From: Candidatus Woesearchaeota archaeon
Lineage (GTDB): Archaea; Nanobdellota; Nanobdellia; Woesearchaeales; GW2011-AR4
Reading direction: 5' to 3'
Assembly (NCBI GenBank): GCA_018303645.1
Contig: JAGVXR010000026.1
Location: 1 to 14,306 of the forward strand
DNA length: 14,306 nucleotides
Both the position numbers and the translations under genes were made by a program. A model generated the notes under the pieces. It was not told the DNA's origin, made no database searches, and worked only from the letters and a program-made list of their open reading frames with translations. Below, piece by piece: positions 1-6,716 of the stretch (its first letter is position 1; every line of letters begins with the position of its first letter).

Positions 1-1
1 C

Positions 2-127
2 ACCATAGGCTCTACAAGGTTCATGTGCCCAAAGTGCGCAAAATTGGAGATTATAAGATGCAACCATTGCAGGAAGATAGCTGCAAAGTACAGGTGCTCT
101 TCATGCAGTTTCGAAGGTCCTGGTTAA
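2..127 (+). CDS. Archaeal Zn-ribbon RNA-binding protein (COG2888/HVO_2753-like), 3' part only
   Basis: The frame is open from the window edge to a TAA at 125-127, so the start lies upstream. The visible 41 residues contain four CxxC-type pairs: MCPKC, RCNHC, and two cysteines in YRCSSCSF, ending EGPG. This is the pattern of the small archaeal zinc-ribbon family predicted to bind RNA and act in translation. The next gene, aEF-1beta, begins one base after the stop codon, and this pairing is common in archaea, which supports the assignment. The two genes are almost certainly one transcript. The function of the family is only predicted from context, so no precise role is claimed. Confidence 0.85.
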   Translation, partial: TIGSTRFMCPKCAKLEIIRCNHCRKIAAKYRCSSCSFEGPG

Positions 128-128
128 G

Positions 129-794
129 ATGGATAAGGTAGTTGTTACCCTAAGAATAATGCCTCAAAATCCGAATGTAGACCTTTCAAAAATTGAGGTG
201 GAGGCGAAAAAGGAGATTGTTGATTTCTGCTCCTCAAAAGAGTTCAAGACTACAATTGAGCCTATAGCTTTTGGCCTGAAGGCTCTGAACATATTCTTTG
301 TCATGGATGAAAGCAAAGGCAGCACAGAAGCGTTGGAAAGCAGGATAAGCCAGATTGAAGGCGTTGAGTCTGTTGCCCCTTCCATTGTTTTTACGCAAAG
401 AGTCTGCCCTGAAAAAAGCGTTGCGATAGCAATGTCTGAAAAAATGCAATCTTCTTTGGCAACATCTTTTAATGGCTCGTTAATCACGTTTATTTTTGCC
501 GGGGTTAAAGCGGTGAAATGCACATATGTGTCATATTTTCTGGAGAAAATATCAGCATTCTCAGTCCTTATTTCAGTAAAAAGCTGGCTTTCCAAGTCTA
601 GATACATGGCAAAACTGCTCAGGTCAATCTTGTTTAGCTGTATATCCGGCGCTGTGACATTTTCAGGATTTGCCTCCTTTTCAGGCTCCCTAATTATTGG
701 TTTAGCCTCTCCAACAGCGACGGATGCCAATGTCACATCAACTTCCTCTATTTTCCCTACTCTTATGGCAACTGTCTTTTTAAAGTCAGCGTAG
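129..794 (+). CDS. ef1b: Translation elongation factor aEF-1beta, fused out of frame context at its C-terminus (apparent 221 aa)
   Basis: aEF-1beta is the guanine-nucleotide exchange factor that reloads aEF-1alpha with GTP. Residues 1 to about 82 fit the family well: the N-terminal VVTLRIMPQNPNVDL strand, the central EPIAFGLKALNI segment, and the late SQIEGVESV segment. Family members are about 88-91 residues and stop soon after the VESV region. Here no stop follows. The frame runs on for about 139 residues that are simply the complement of the PEGA lipoprotein gene and look non-biological as protein. The ATG at 129 is one base after the preceding stop, so translation is probably coupled. The true gene probably covers 129 to about 375-395 plus a missing last few codons. 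Identity of the N-terminal part is secure; the C-terminus as read here should not be trusted. Confidence 0.8.
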   Translation: MDKVVVTLRIMPQNPNVDLSKIEVEAKKEIVDFCSSKEFKTTIEPIAFGLKALNIFFVMDESKGSTEALESRISQIEGVESVAPSIVFTQRVCPEKSVAIAMSEKMQSSLATSFNGSLITFIFAGVKAVKCTYVSYFLEKISAFSVLISVKSWLSKSRYMAKLLRSILFSCISGAVTFSGFASFSGSLIIGLASPTATDANVTSTSSIFPTLMATVFLKSA

Positions 795-1042
795 CCGTCT
801 TTTTTGACTGTTATATCATATTCCCCTACAGGGAGGTTGTAGATGGTGATGGGAGTTTCCCCTTTTAACCCTTCCCCAACATAAACCTGAGCTGAGCTTG
901 GAGATGATTCAATTATAAGAGATCCGCTGTCCACAACCTCTTCAGGGGCTTCAGCAACAGGCTCTTTTTCCCCTGCTTTGCAGCCTACTATAATTATAAA
1001 GACAGCCAAAAACACCAACAAAGAAATCTTATTATTTTTCAT
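164..1042 (-). CDS. PEGA-domain lipoprotein, 3' end doubtful
   Basis: The chosen start (ATG at 1042) gives MKNNKISLLVFLAVF followed by the lipobox-like IIVGC, so the protein is probably exported and lipid-anchored at the cysteine. After an acidic Pro/Glu linker comes one PEGA domain, beginning GSLIIESSPSSAQVYVG and ending near VDVTLAS. PEGA domains are beta-rich surface modules named for a PEGA sequence motif. A further region of unknown fold runs to about CVKTMEG. The remaining 70-odd residues (164 to about 380) are antisense to aEF-1beta and are probably not genuine. An in-frame upstream ATG at 1063 exists, but a TATA element at 1061-1072 lies about 25 nt before 1042 and favours the shorter form as a leaderless mRNA. 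The gene follows trm1 on the same strand but appears to have its own promoter. Ligand or role is unknown. Confidence 0.75.
   Translation of the reverse strand: MKNNKISLLVFLAVFIIIVGCKAGEKEPVAEAPEEVVDSGSLIIESSPSSAQVYVGEGLKGETPITIYNLPVGEYDITVKKDGYADFKKTVAIRVGKIEEVDVTLASVAVGEAKPIIREPEKEANPENVTAPDIQLNKIDLSSFAMYLDLESQLFTEIRTENADIFSRKYDTYVHFTALTPAKINVINEPLKDVAKEDCIFSDIAIATLFSGQTLCVKTMEGATDSTPSIWLILLSNASVLPLLSSMTKNMFRAFRPKAIGSIVVLNSFEEQKSTISFFASTSIFERSTFGF
370..395. other. Probable rearrangement or assembly junction inside two convergent genes
   Basis: Left of this point the plus strand encodes recognisable aEF-1beta, up to the VESV segment at about 366-377. Right of it the minus strand encodes a plausible lipoprotein, up to about the CVKTMEG segment at 377-397. 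Both reading frames continue across the point into the antisense of the other gene with no stop where one is expected. One breakpoint that removes the 3' end of both genes explains this most simply. The exact base cannot be fixed by eye. Confidence 0.55.
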
Positions 1043-1060
1043 TAGAAATATTTTAACATT

Positions 1061-1072
1061 CATATATAAAAA
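1061..1072 (-). promoter_or_regulatory. TATA element for the PEGA lipoprotein gene
   Basis: On the minus strand this reads TTTTTATATATG, centred about 25 nt upstream of the ATG at 1042. This is the standard archaeal TATA-to-start distance, so the mRNA would begin at or next to the start codon. It supports choosing 1042 rather than 1063 as the start. Confidence 0.5.
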
Positions 1073-1073
1073 T

Positions 1074-2144
1074 CTATTTATTTTGCAATATCCTTACCAG
1101 TATACCATTCGGAATATTGCTTCTTATCCCTTCCCCCCTGAAATGAGTTTCGCTTGCCTTGTATCCCAGTTTTTTTATCTTGCTTATTAATTCCGATTTT
1201 TTCGTCAAATTCCTAATATGATTTTTTTCACAAGCATCATGCAAATCGTAAAACCCGACAGCATTTATTTTTGATTCCTCTTTTATTAATTTCAGCAATT
1301 TTATTAATCCATTATCCTTCCTGAAAATTCTGTTTTTTAAGGCATTCTTATGCATTTTGCAAGTTAAATCCCCGTCCCACAAACTGCCAAGCCACATTGG
1401 GCCGGCGCCATTAAGGCTGCCATGCCGCTTTATGACATCGTCAGCATTATTCCTGCTTTTTTCACTCATTAAAAAAACCCTCATGTAATGCTCTTTTGAA
1501 TAGCAAAAAATTGGAGTTAATGCCTTGCCGTATTGGGCCGCAATCAGCTGAATTTTCCTTATCAATATTCTTAAGCCGGTTTCATGCATTACAGCGTCTT
1601 TTTTTGGCAATGCCCAGTATTTTCTCATGCAGGCTTTTGGAAATGTGCCGCACAATGCGCTTGTATCGGTTGCAGTCACTGCCAAAATCCCTCCTCTGGC
1701 AATCCTTCTGCATGCCGCATCAAGAAACGGATTTGGCGTTCCAAAAGGGTCAATGTCTATATAATCAAATCCGGTTGAGTTCAACAGAAACAGATTTGCA
1801 TCATCATTGGATATTCTTACCTTTTTATTATTTTTATATTTAATTTTATTTATTTCTAAGTTTTGTCTGATTAACCTTACCGCGTTTTTATCGTAATCAT
1901 TGATAAAAATCCTTTTAATTTTACTATTGGCTAATTCCTTTAAAAACCTGATGCTTCTTACGCCGCTTGCTGCCATTGGATCTGCAATCTGCAAATTATC
2001 CCGGTTTATGGCGTTTAGAAGTAATATGGAGATATCCCTGTTTAAGCCCATTGCAGGATTGTAGAAAACTCCCATGGCTTTTGATATCTTTTCCGTTTTA
2101 GGGGCTTTCAGCCTGATTGAGCCTTCATTGATTATCTTATGCAT
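1074..2144 (-). CDS. trm1: tRNA (guanine26-N2)-dimethyltransferase Trm1, lacking the Cys-rich insert
   Basis: Trm1 uses SAM to make N2,N2-dimethylguanosine at position 26 of tRNA. Family hallmarks are present: YNPAMGLNRDISILLLNA near residue 28, the SAM-site motif ADPMAASGVRSIRF near 55-67, the acidic NDYDKNAV strand, and the catalytic-loop motif DIDPFGTPNPFLDAA near 130-144. The C-terminal domain follows, with GPMWLGSLWDGDL near 248. Many archaeal Trm1 proteins carry a CxxC...CxxC zinc segment between the SAM domain and the GPxWLG motif. Here only about 15 residues (from KSRNNADD to SLNGA) separate these parts and no CxxC pair is present. The frame extends to a TTG at 2153, but the ATG at 2144 has a TATA box about 28 nt upstream, so it is preferred. 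Expected product 356 aa. Divergent from infB. Confidence 0.93.
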   Translation of the reverse strand: MHKIINEGSIRLKAPKTEKISKAMGVFYNPAMGLNRDISILLLNAINRDNLQIADPMAASGVRSIRFLKELANSKIKRIFINDYDKNAVRLIRQNLEINKIKYKNNKKVRISNDDANLFLLNSTGFDYIDIDPFGTPNPFLDAACRRIARGGILAVTATDTSALCGTFPKACMRKYWALPKKDAVMHETGLRILIRKIQLIAAQYGKALTPIFCYSKEHYMRVFLMSEKSRNNADDVIKRHGSLNGAGPMWLGSLWDGDLTCKMHKNALKNRIFRKDNGLIKLLKLIKEESKINAVGFYDLHDACEKNHIRNLTKKSELISKIKKLGYKASETHFRGEGIRSNIPNGILVRILQNK

Positions 2145-2167
2145 ACATGGCAAAAAAACTGATTTTC

Positions 2168-2177
2168 AATAAAAAGG
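2168..2177 (-). promoter_or_regulatory. TATA element for trm1
   Basis: The minus strand reads CCTTTTTATTG here, centred about 28 nt before the ATG at 2144. This implies a leaderless or nearly leaderless trm1 mRNA. It lies back to back with the infB promoter in the 88-nt divergent region. Confidence 0.4.
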
Positions 2178-2193
2178 TTTCTTATTACACAAC

Positions 2194-2206
2194 TTTTAAA
2201 AATATA
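2194..2206 (+). promoter_or_regulatory. TATA element for infB (aIF5B)
   Basis: The sequence TTTTAAAAATATA is centred about 33 nt before the infB ATG at 2233. This would place the transcription start a few bases before the ATG. An upstream ATG at 2222 is followed at once by an in-frame TAA and cannot be the start. Confidence 0.45.
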
Positions 2207-2232
2207 CCATTAATACACTATTATGATTTAAA

Positions 2233-3993
2233 ATGCTTCGCCAGCTAATAATCACAGTGATGGGAAATGTGGATTCAGGAAAGACACAATTGCTTGACAC
2301 TATTAGGAATACTGCTATTATTGAAACAGAGCCCGGCAAAATAACCCAAAGCATAGGCTGCTCAATTATACCAATGGAAACCATAAAAAGAATATGCGGC
2401 AAACTGCTTGAGCAATTGAAGCTTCAGATTGAGATACCGGGCTTCGTTATTATAGACACTCCGGGACATGCCGCATTCACAAATCTCAGAAAGAGGGGGG
2501 GCAATCTTGCTGATGTAGCCATCTTAGTTATAGACATTAATGAAGGTGTTAAGCCCCAAACTGCTGAATGCATAGGCATACTAAAGCAGTATAAAACCCC
2601 TTTTGTTGTTGCATTGAACAAAATCGACTTATTGCCGGGATGGAAACCAAATTCAAAAACAGGCTTGCTGGAAAATATAAACAAGCAGAATGAAAATGCA
2701 ATGCTGCTGCTTGAGAAAAAGCTTTATGATGTTGTGGGAAGGATTAGCGAGTTTGGGTTTAATGCTGAAAGGTTTGACAGGGTGGAAGACTATACAAAAC
2801 AAATAGCCATAATACCAATTTCTGCAAAAGCCGGGGAAGGGCTGGCTGAATTGCTCATGGTGATAACTGGCTTGTCGCAGAGATTTCTGGAGCAAAGCCT
2901 GAAGGTCGACGTTAAAGGAAATGCAAAAGGGACTATTCTGGAAGTGAAAGAAGAGAAAGGGCTTGGGACAACAGCTGACGTAATTTTATATGACGGCTCT
3001 TTAAAGCAGAATGACATTGTCGTAATAGGCTCCCTGGACGAGCCTGTTTCAACAAAAATCAAGGCGTTGTTTGAGCCTTTGCCTCTTGCTGAGATGCGCG
3101 ACAAAAAAGCCAAGTTCAAGCCAGTTAATGAGATTGCTGCTGCAACAGGCGTTAAGATTTCCGCTCCTGAGCTTGACAAAGTTGTTGCAGGCATGCCATT
3201 GAGGAGCTGCCTGGCAGATGAAGTTTCAAAGGTAAAAGAAGAAATCAAAAAGGAGATTGCTGAGGTCATAATAGAAACTGACAACCAAGGCATTGTAATA
3301 AAAGCAGACTCTCTCGGCTCTTTGGAGGCGCTCATTCAAATCCTGAGGGGGAAAGGCATCAATATAAAAAGGGCCAGCATAGGCAGCATTTCAAAAAAAG
3401 ACATTTCAGATGCCGACTCAGCATATGAAAAAGAGCCTCTGCAAAGCGTGGTTCTTGGATTTAATGTCAAGTCCATGCCCGGCACAAGGTCCAAAAATGC
3501 CAAAGTCATATGCAGCAACGTCATTTACAAGCTTCTTGAAGACTTCGAGAAATGGCAAAGCGATGAAAGGAGAAGGCTCGAATCAAAGGAAATAGAGGGA
3601 TTGCACAGGCCGTGCAAGATAGTGCTGCTTAAGGGCTATGTATTCAGGCAGAATAACCCGGCAATTGCCGGAGTAGAGGTGCTTGCCGGGACTTTGGCAG
3701 CAGGAACTCCGCTCATGAAGAATGACGGCATTGCCATTACTGAAGCGAAAAGCATGCAGCAGGAGCAGGAAAACATCGAAAAGGCAGAGAAGGGCAAGCA
3801 GGTTGCAGTTTCACTGCCTGATGTGACAATAGGAAGGCAGCTTAATGAAGGCGACATCCTTTATTCTGCCGTTCCTGAAGAGCATTTCAGGAAATTCAAG
3901 GAATTCAAAAATCTCCTATCGCAGGAAGAGATAAACCTACTGAAGGAAATAGCCGAGATTATGCGCAAAAGCAATCCCATGTGGGGAGTTTGA
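2233..3993 (+). CDS. infB: Archaeal translation initiation factor aIF5B (IF2/eIF5B family GTPase)
   Basis: aIF5B is the ribosome-dependent GTPase that promotes subunit joining and initiator-tRNA placement. All G motifs are visible: G1 GNVDSGKT (residues 11-18), the switch I threonine in GKITQSIG (35-42), G3 DTPGH (75-79) with its catalytic histidine, G4 NKID (129-132) and G5 SAK (197-199). Downstream are the beta-barrel domain (KGTILEVKEEKGLGTTADV), domain III, a second barrel (CKIVLLKGYVFRQNNPAIAGVEV), and the family's terminal KSNPMWGV. Length of 586 aa is normal for archaea. The P-loop differs from the usual GHVDHGKT: both histidines are replaced (N and S), while the G, K and T that contact nucleotide remain. 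The switch I region reads QSIGC rather than the common QHIGA. These look like lineage drift, not loss of activity. The start is close behind a TATA element with no strong Shine-Dalgarno. Confidence 0.95.
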   Translation: MLRQLIITVMGNVDSGKTQLLDTIRNTAIIETEPGKITQSIGCSIIPMETIKRICGKLLEQLKLQIEIPGFVIIDTPGHAAFTNLRKRGGNLADVAILVIDINEGVKPQTAECIGILKQYKTPFVVALNKIDLLPGWKPNSKTGLLENINKQNENAMLLLEKKLYDVVGRISEFGFNAERFDRVEDYTKQIAIIPISAKAGEGLAELLMVITGLSQRFLEQSLKVDVKGNAKGTILEVKEEKGLGTTADVILYDGSLKQNDIVVIGSLDEPVSTKIKALFEPLPLAEMRDKKAKFKPVNEIAAATGVKISAPELDKVVAGMPLRSCLADEVSKVKEEIKKEIAEVIIETDNQGIVIKADSLGSLEALIQILRGKGINIKRASIGSISKKDISDADSAYEKEPLQSVVLGFNVKSMPGTRSKNAKVICSNVIYKLLEDFEKWQSDERRRLESKEIEGLHRPCKIVLLKGYVFRQNNPAIAGVEVLAGTLAAGTPLMKNDGIAITEAKSMQQEQENIEKAEKGKQVAVSLPDVTIGRQLNEGDILYSAVPEEHFRKFKEFKNLLSQEEINLLKEIAEIMRKSNPMWGV

Positions 3994-4075
3994 TTTATAA
4001 TAATAGATACTTATTGAAAAATTCACAATAAAAATTAATAATTCAATCATAAAATAAATAAAAAAATAATATTGC
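3994..4075. other. AT-rich intergenic stretch after infB
   Basis: This is almost pure A/T with no reading frame of note. Runs such as AAATAAATAAAAAAATAA at about 4050-4068 could act as a TATA region for the GC-rich block that follows. No T-run terminator in the infB direction is obvious. Confidence 0.4.
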
Positions 4076-4225
4076 TTCCCAGCATCTGTTAAGGTGGAAT
4101 GGGAACCCAACTCAGGACAGATTGCCTGACTGCGTCAAATATAATTGGCGCCGAGGAGGAGCGCAAGCAAAGCAACTTCCACACCATAATGCCGAGGCGC
4201 ACTAGACTTTTGTCGCGAAGCGACG
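4076..4225 (+). ncRNA. Candidate structured non-coding RNA, family not recognised
   Basis: A GC-rich block is set between two A/T-rich flanks, which in an AT-rich archaeon is a common mark of structured RNA. A possible closing helix pairs GTGGAA (4094-4099) with TTCCAC (4177-4182). Inside it lies a hairpin, TCAGG (4112-4116) with CCTGA (4125-4129). GCGC at 4148-4151 can pair with GCGC at 4161-4164. A last hairpin, GTCGC-GAA-GCGAC, lies at 4212-4224. The 7-mer GCCGAGG occurs twice (4150 and 4191). It does not show tRNA, 5S rRNA, RNase P or SRP signature motifs that I can recognise. The strand is uncertain; plus is chosen only because the A/T-rich possible promoter is on the left. Confidence 0.35.
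4212..4224 (+). other. Short perfect hairpin, 5-bp stem with GAA loop
   Basis: GTCGC pairs with GCGAC around a GAA loop, preceded by TTTT and followed by an A/T-rich stretch. It may be the 3' end of the candidate RNA upstream or a processing signal. It lies 43 nt before the PUA gene start. Confidence 0.45.
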
Positions 4226-4267
4226 GATTGAAAATAAAAATTATTAATGAAATTAATTTGATTTAAA

Positions 4268-4723
4268 ATGCCAGAGCTTAAAATCCTCAACAATAGGGAA
4301 ATAAAGGAGATTCTTAAACTTGTTGAGCGGCAATGGAATGCAAAAGTCAAGATGGATTACGGCTTCCTGAAAAACACCAAAGGCAGGATTTTCATCATAA
4401 GCAAGGACATTGCAGGCATTGACACTTCAAAATTAAGGCTGAATTCCGCCGGGATGTATTTCTGCGAGATTGACAATAAAGGAATAAGGCTGAGCATTGA
4501 GGGCTCGCAATTGATAGGAAGTAATGCAACAAAGAATGTTGTTGAACTGGATGAAGATGAGGTTAAAAAATGGTTTAAGGGCGAGGATTTGGAAAAGAAT
4601 TGCGATGGCTGCAGCGGATTTGTAATCTTAAGGCATAAAAATGATTTTCTTGGGACTGGGAAATACGCTAACGGAAAGATTTTGAATTATGTGGGAAAGA
4701 GCAGGAGGGTGAATGCTATTTGA
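4268..4723 (+). CDS. PUA-domain RNA-binding protein (RsmF C-terminal-like, COG3270 type)
   Basis: The 151-residue protein looks like the stand-alone archaeal version of the module found at the C-terminus of RsmF/NOL1-type RNA methyltransferases. The N-terminal half (about 1-60) resembles a pre-PUA alpha/beta domain ending LNSAGMYFCEID. The PUA part shows IRLSIEGSQLIG (about 78-89) and the terminal signature FVILRHKNDFLGTGKYANG followed by ILNYVGKSRR. PUA domains bind structured tRNA or rRNA, so a role in RNA modification or ribosome assembly is likely but unproven. There is no methyltransferase domain. The ATG is preceded by TGATTTAAA, identical to the bases before infB's ATG. The stop overlaps the convergent methyltransferase gene by 8 bases. 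Confidence 0.8.
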   Translation: MPELKILNNREIKEILKLVERQWNAKVKMDYGFLKNTKGRIFIISKDIAGIDTSKLRLNSAGMYFCEIDNKGIRLSIEGSQLIGSNATKNVVELDEDEVKKWFKGEDLEKNCDGCSGFVILRHKNDFLGTGKYANGKILNYVGKSRRVNAI

Positions 4724-5288
4724 GTTTGGTGGCTATTAATGCAATATCATCTTGTCCAAATCCCTCGAGCTCAAATATGGCAGAAAGAATATTGCCATTT
4801 TCTGATATGTTCAGCATTTTTTCTAGTTCCATAACCTGTTTAAGAGGCAAGGTATCTTTTTCAGTTGTTAACAGCAACTGCCCACCAACCTTTAGCAACC
4901 TTAATGATTTTTCATAAAGTTCTCTCATCTGCGACATATACACTCTAGATAATAAGAGACCAACTATCAAATTAAAGCCGGCAGCTTCTTGAGATTCTAA
5001 ATAGTCCAATGGCGTCATGACGAATAATTTTTTTTCAGGAACAATTCCATATTCAACCAATGCATCAGCCAGTTCTTTTCTGGGCTCAACCCCTGTGACA
5101 TCGCTGGAAAATCTTCCAAAAGCCCTATAGCTTCCTCCGTATCCCACGCATAAGTCAATCACCCTGCCCTTGAGATTTTCCTCTCTCAATAACTCTTCTT
5201 GGACAAGCTTAGAAATCTTTAATTCAACATCAGCCACTCTCGCCTCTAACGCAGGCTTGTAGTAAAATCCCGATTGTTGTGAAATCAT
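4716..5288 (-). CDS. Small class I SAM-dependent methyltransferase, substrate unknown
   Basis: About 190 residues from the ATG at 5288; a GTG at 5306 would add six. Rossmann methyltransferase motif I reads GRVIDLCVGYGGSYRAFGRF, with the glycines compatible with SAM binding. The strand-2 acidic residue is in VTGVEPRKELADAL. A motif IV/VI-like region reads FNLIVGLLLSRVYM, then LRLLKVGGQLLLTTEKD. No target-recognition domain is visible, so the substrate (RNA, protein or small molecule) cannot be told. It is the third gene of the alarmone-like cluster, 41 bases after the synthetase stop. A symmetric TATA-like element at 5311-5323 lies about 29 nt before the ATG at 5288, so the gene may also be transcribed alone as a leaderless mRNA. 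Its functional link to the RelA/SpoT-like pair is an inference from position. Confidence 0.75.
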   Translation of the reverse strand: MISQQSGFYYKPALEARVADVELKISKLVQEELLREENLKGRVIDLCVGYGGSYRAFGRFSSDVTGVEPRKELADALVEYGIVPEKKLFVMTPLDYLESQEAAGFNLIVGLLLSRVYMSQMRELYEKSLRLLKVGGQLLLTTEKDTLPLKQVMELEKMLNISENGNILSAIFELEGFGQDDIALIATKLK

Positions 5289-5310
5289 AGCGCTTGCCTT
5301 CAACACTCTG

Positions 5311-5323
5311 AATATTTAAATAT
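5311..5323 (-). promoter_or_regulatory. TATA-like element before the methyltransferase gene
   Basis: The palindromic core ATATTTAAATATT sits between the synthetase stop (5330) and the methyltransferase start. Its centre is about 29 nt from the ATG at 5288. This favours 5288 over the GTG at 5306, which would leave too little room between TATA box and start. Confidence 0.4.
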
Positions 5324-5329
5324 TTCAAT

Positions 5330-6673
5330 TTAATTTGCCAGAAGCAATTTTTTGCAGTCACAGCCTATTACAATACTAACTGCATCCATAATTCTAGGTG
5401 GAACATTCTCTTTTATTAATTTTATTTTCTCTTCAAGATATGCAACATCATGCTTTTGCTTTGAATCTGTTTCTGCAGATCTATCCATCTCATGCGTCTT
5501 AATCTGTACTTCATAGATTATTCCTCCGGAATTTAAATCAAGGTGCAATGCTCTGTAACCGCTTCGTCGAGGATGTCTGATCATATCCTCAAATTTCTCA
5601 ATTTTGAAGCCAGGAACAGTCTCTAGTTTTTCGGCAAGTCTGAAGCAGTCGCGTTCTTCTGGTAAAATCATCCTTATCCCATATAAATCAACAAACTTAC
5701 TTTCTTCTTTCTCTTTTTTATCATCTACATTATATTTCAAGTTATATAACACCATCAAACTTTTCAAAAATAATGTTTCTTTTTGCTTAATCCTAGTTCT
5801 TATAACCGCATAAGGTAGGGAAACATTTGCAAATATCTCATCTTTAAGAGATTTCCTTGTTCTTTGACTTATCCATTGAAATTGCTCAATATCATGGTTT
5901 CCCCTCCTAATCCACTCAAATAACTTGTATAGTTTTGGATATTGCGGACTTCCATCTGGTTTATCATCTTTCCTTACAGATTTGAACATATGGTAGAAAT
6001 CTCTTAGAATGTCAGTTTCTACTTTAGCATATAATTCACTACGATTTCCTTTATCATATGGTACGGTAGCAGAAACTTTTTGAATTATCTCTTTAACCCT
6101 TCTGCCAAGATCCCTGTTCTTATCTTCAACCTCGTCCCTATATACAAATGTATTTGCATTTTTCTGGTATCTAAAATTTTGACTTCCGCAGACATCACAT
6201 GTAAGATCTCCTTGAGGATATATTCCTATCAGGTTATTTGCATATAAAGTCTGCTCTGGTATAAAATCGTCAAGTGAATTTTTTCTATCAAAAAGCCCTG
6301 TTGCAACTGCGTCACTTCTGTCACATCCATTACACCATGCGCTTATTTCCCGGTAAACCTTTAGGTACACTTTTGGTTCTCCACCTTTTCTTTTCGGCAA
6401 TTCCAGCCTGGGGAATATAATATTAGCTAAAAGGCTAAGGTTTTCTTCTCCACTAGAAATTTCGTAATCCATAACCTCTTGGGCATATTTGACCTCTTCC
6501 ATCCCTGCTATTCCTTTTAATGTCTTTTCAAATTCCTCATTTCCCTGTATCATTAATTTACGGGATGGATATTCACTAAAAACCTTATAAAAAGCATCTG
6601 TAATAGGTCTAGCATTATTAAAAGGCGGTTCTAAATGGCTGATGTTTCTAATGTCAAATCTTCCCTTCTTCAT
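5330..6673 (-). CDS. RelA/SpoT-type nucleotide pyrophosphokinase with Cys-rich N-terminal region
   Basis: 447 aa. The C-terminal part (about 285-415) carries the full order of (p)ppGpp-synthetase motifs: the ATP-site IRTRIKQKETLFLKSL (R294, K296, K304 by alignment), the metal aspartate in FVDLYGIRMI (D329), the guanine-stacking tyrosine in RRSGYRALHL (Y373, H377), and the catalytic EVQIKT (E388), followed by SAE at 399-401. Family enzymes move pyrophosphate from ATP to GDP/GTP; toxSAS members instead modify the tRNA 3' end. The first 280 residues match nothing I know. They include WCNGC (C114, C117) and CDVCG (C159, C162), which could form one zinc site. No HD domain, TGS or ACT domain is present. 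The adjacent upstream gene encodes a RelA/SpoT-like HD protein. A TATA element lies about 38 nt upstream and GGGGGT before the ATG may act as ribosome-binding site. Catalytic residues look intact; the product made cannot be told from sequence. Confidence 0.85.
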   Translation of the reverse strand: MKKGRFDIRNISHLEPPFNNARPITDAFYKVFSEYPSRKLMIQGNEEFEKTLKGIAGMEEVKYAQEVMDYEISSGEENLSLLANIIFPRLELPKRKGGEPKVYLKVYREISAWCNGCDRSDAVATGLFDRKNSLDDFIPEQTLYANNLIGIYPQGDLTCDVCGSQNFRYQKNANTFVYRDEVEDKNRDLGRRVKEIIQKVSATVPYDKGNRSELYAKVETDILRDFYHMFKSVRKDDKPDGSPQYPKLYKLFEWIRRGNHDIEQFQWISQRTRKSLKDEIFANVSLPYAVIRTRIKQKETLFLKSLMVLYNLKYNVDDKKEKEESKFVDLYGIRMILPEERDCFRLAEKLETVPGFKIEKFEDMIRHPRRSGYRALHLDLNSGGIIYEVQIKTHEMDRSAETDSKQKHDVAYLEEKIKLIKENVPPRIMDAVSIVIGCDCKKLLLAN

Positions 6674-6704
6674 TTTACCCCCAAAGAATGAGAAAATAGC
6701 TGTG

Positions 6705-6716
6705 CTTTTTTATATG
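6705..6716 (-). promoter_or_regulatory. TATA-like element before the RelA/SpoT synthetase gene
   Basis: The minus strand reads CATATAAAAAAG in the 75-nt gap after the HD gene. Its centre is about 38 nt before the ATG at 6673, allowing a short leader containing GGGGGTAAA just before the ATG. If it works, the synthetase can be made without the HD protein. Confidence 0.35.

Noticed and set aside
393..794. C-terminal extension of aEF-1beta as a real fused domain
   Set aside because: It is the exact antisense of the PEGA lipoprotein reading frame and has no protein-like pattern; a junction explains it better.
4076..4225. tRNA, 5S rRNA, RNase P or SRP RNA in the gap after infB
   Set aside because: No T-loop GGTTCGAAT-type motif, no GGAA..AGCAG SRP helix 8 motif, and no recognised RNase P core segments could be found by eye.
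4135..4350. Minus-strand 71-codon frame over the infB-PUA gap
   Set aside because: It overlaps the start of the PUA gene, resembles no protein, and the region is better explained as a GC-rich structured block.
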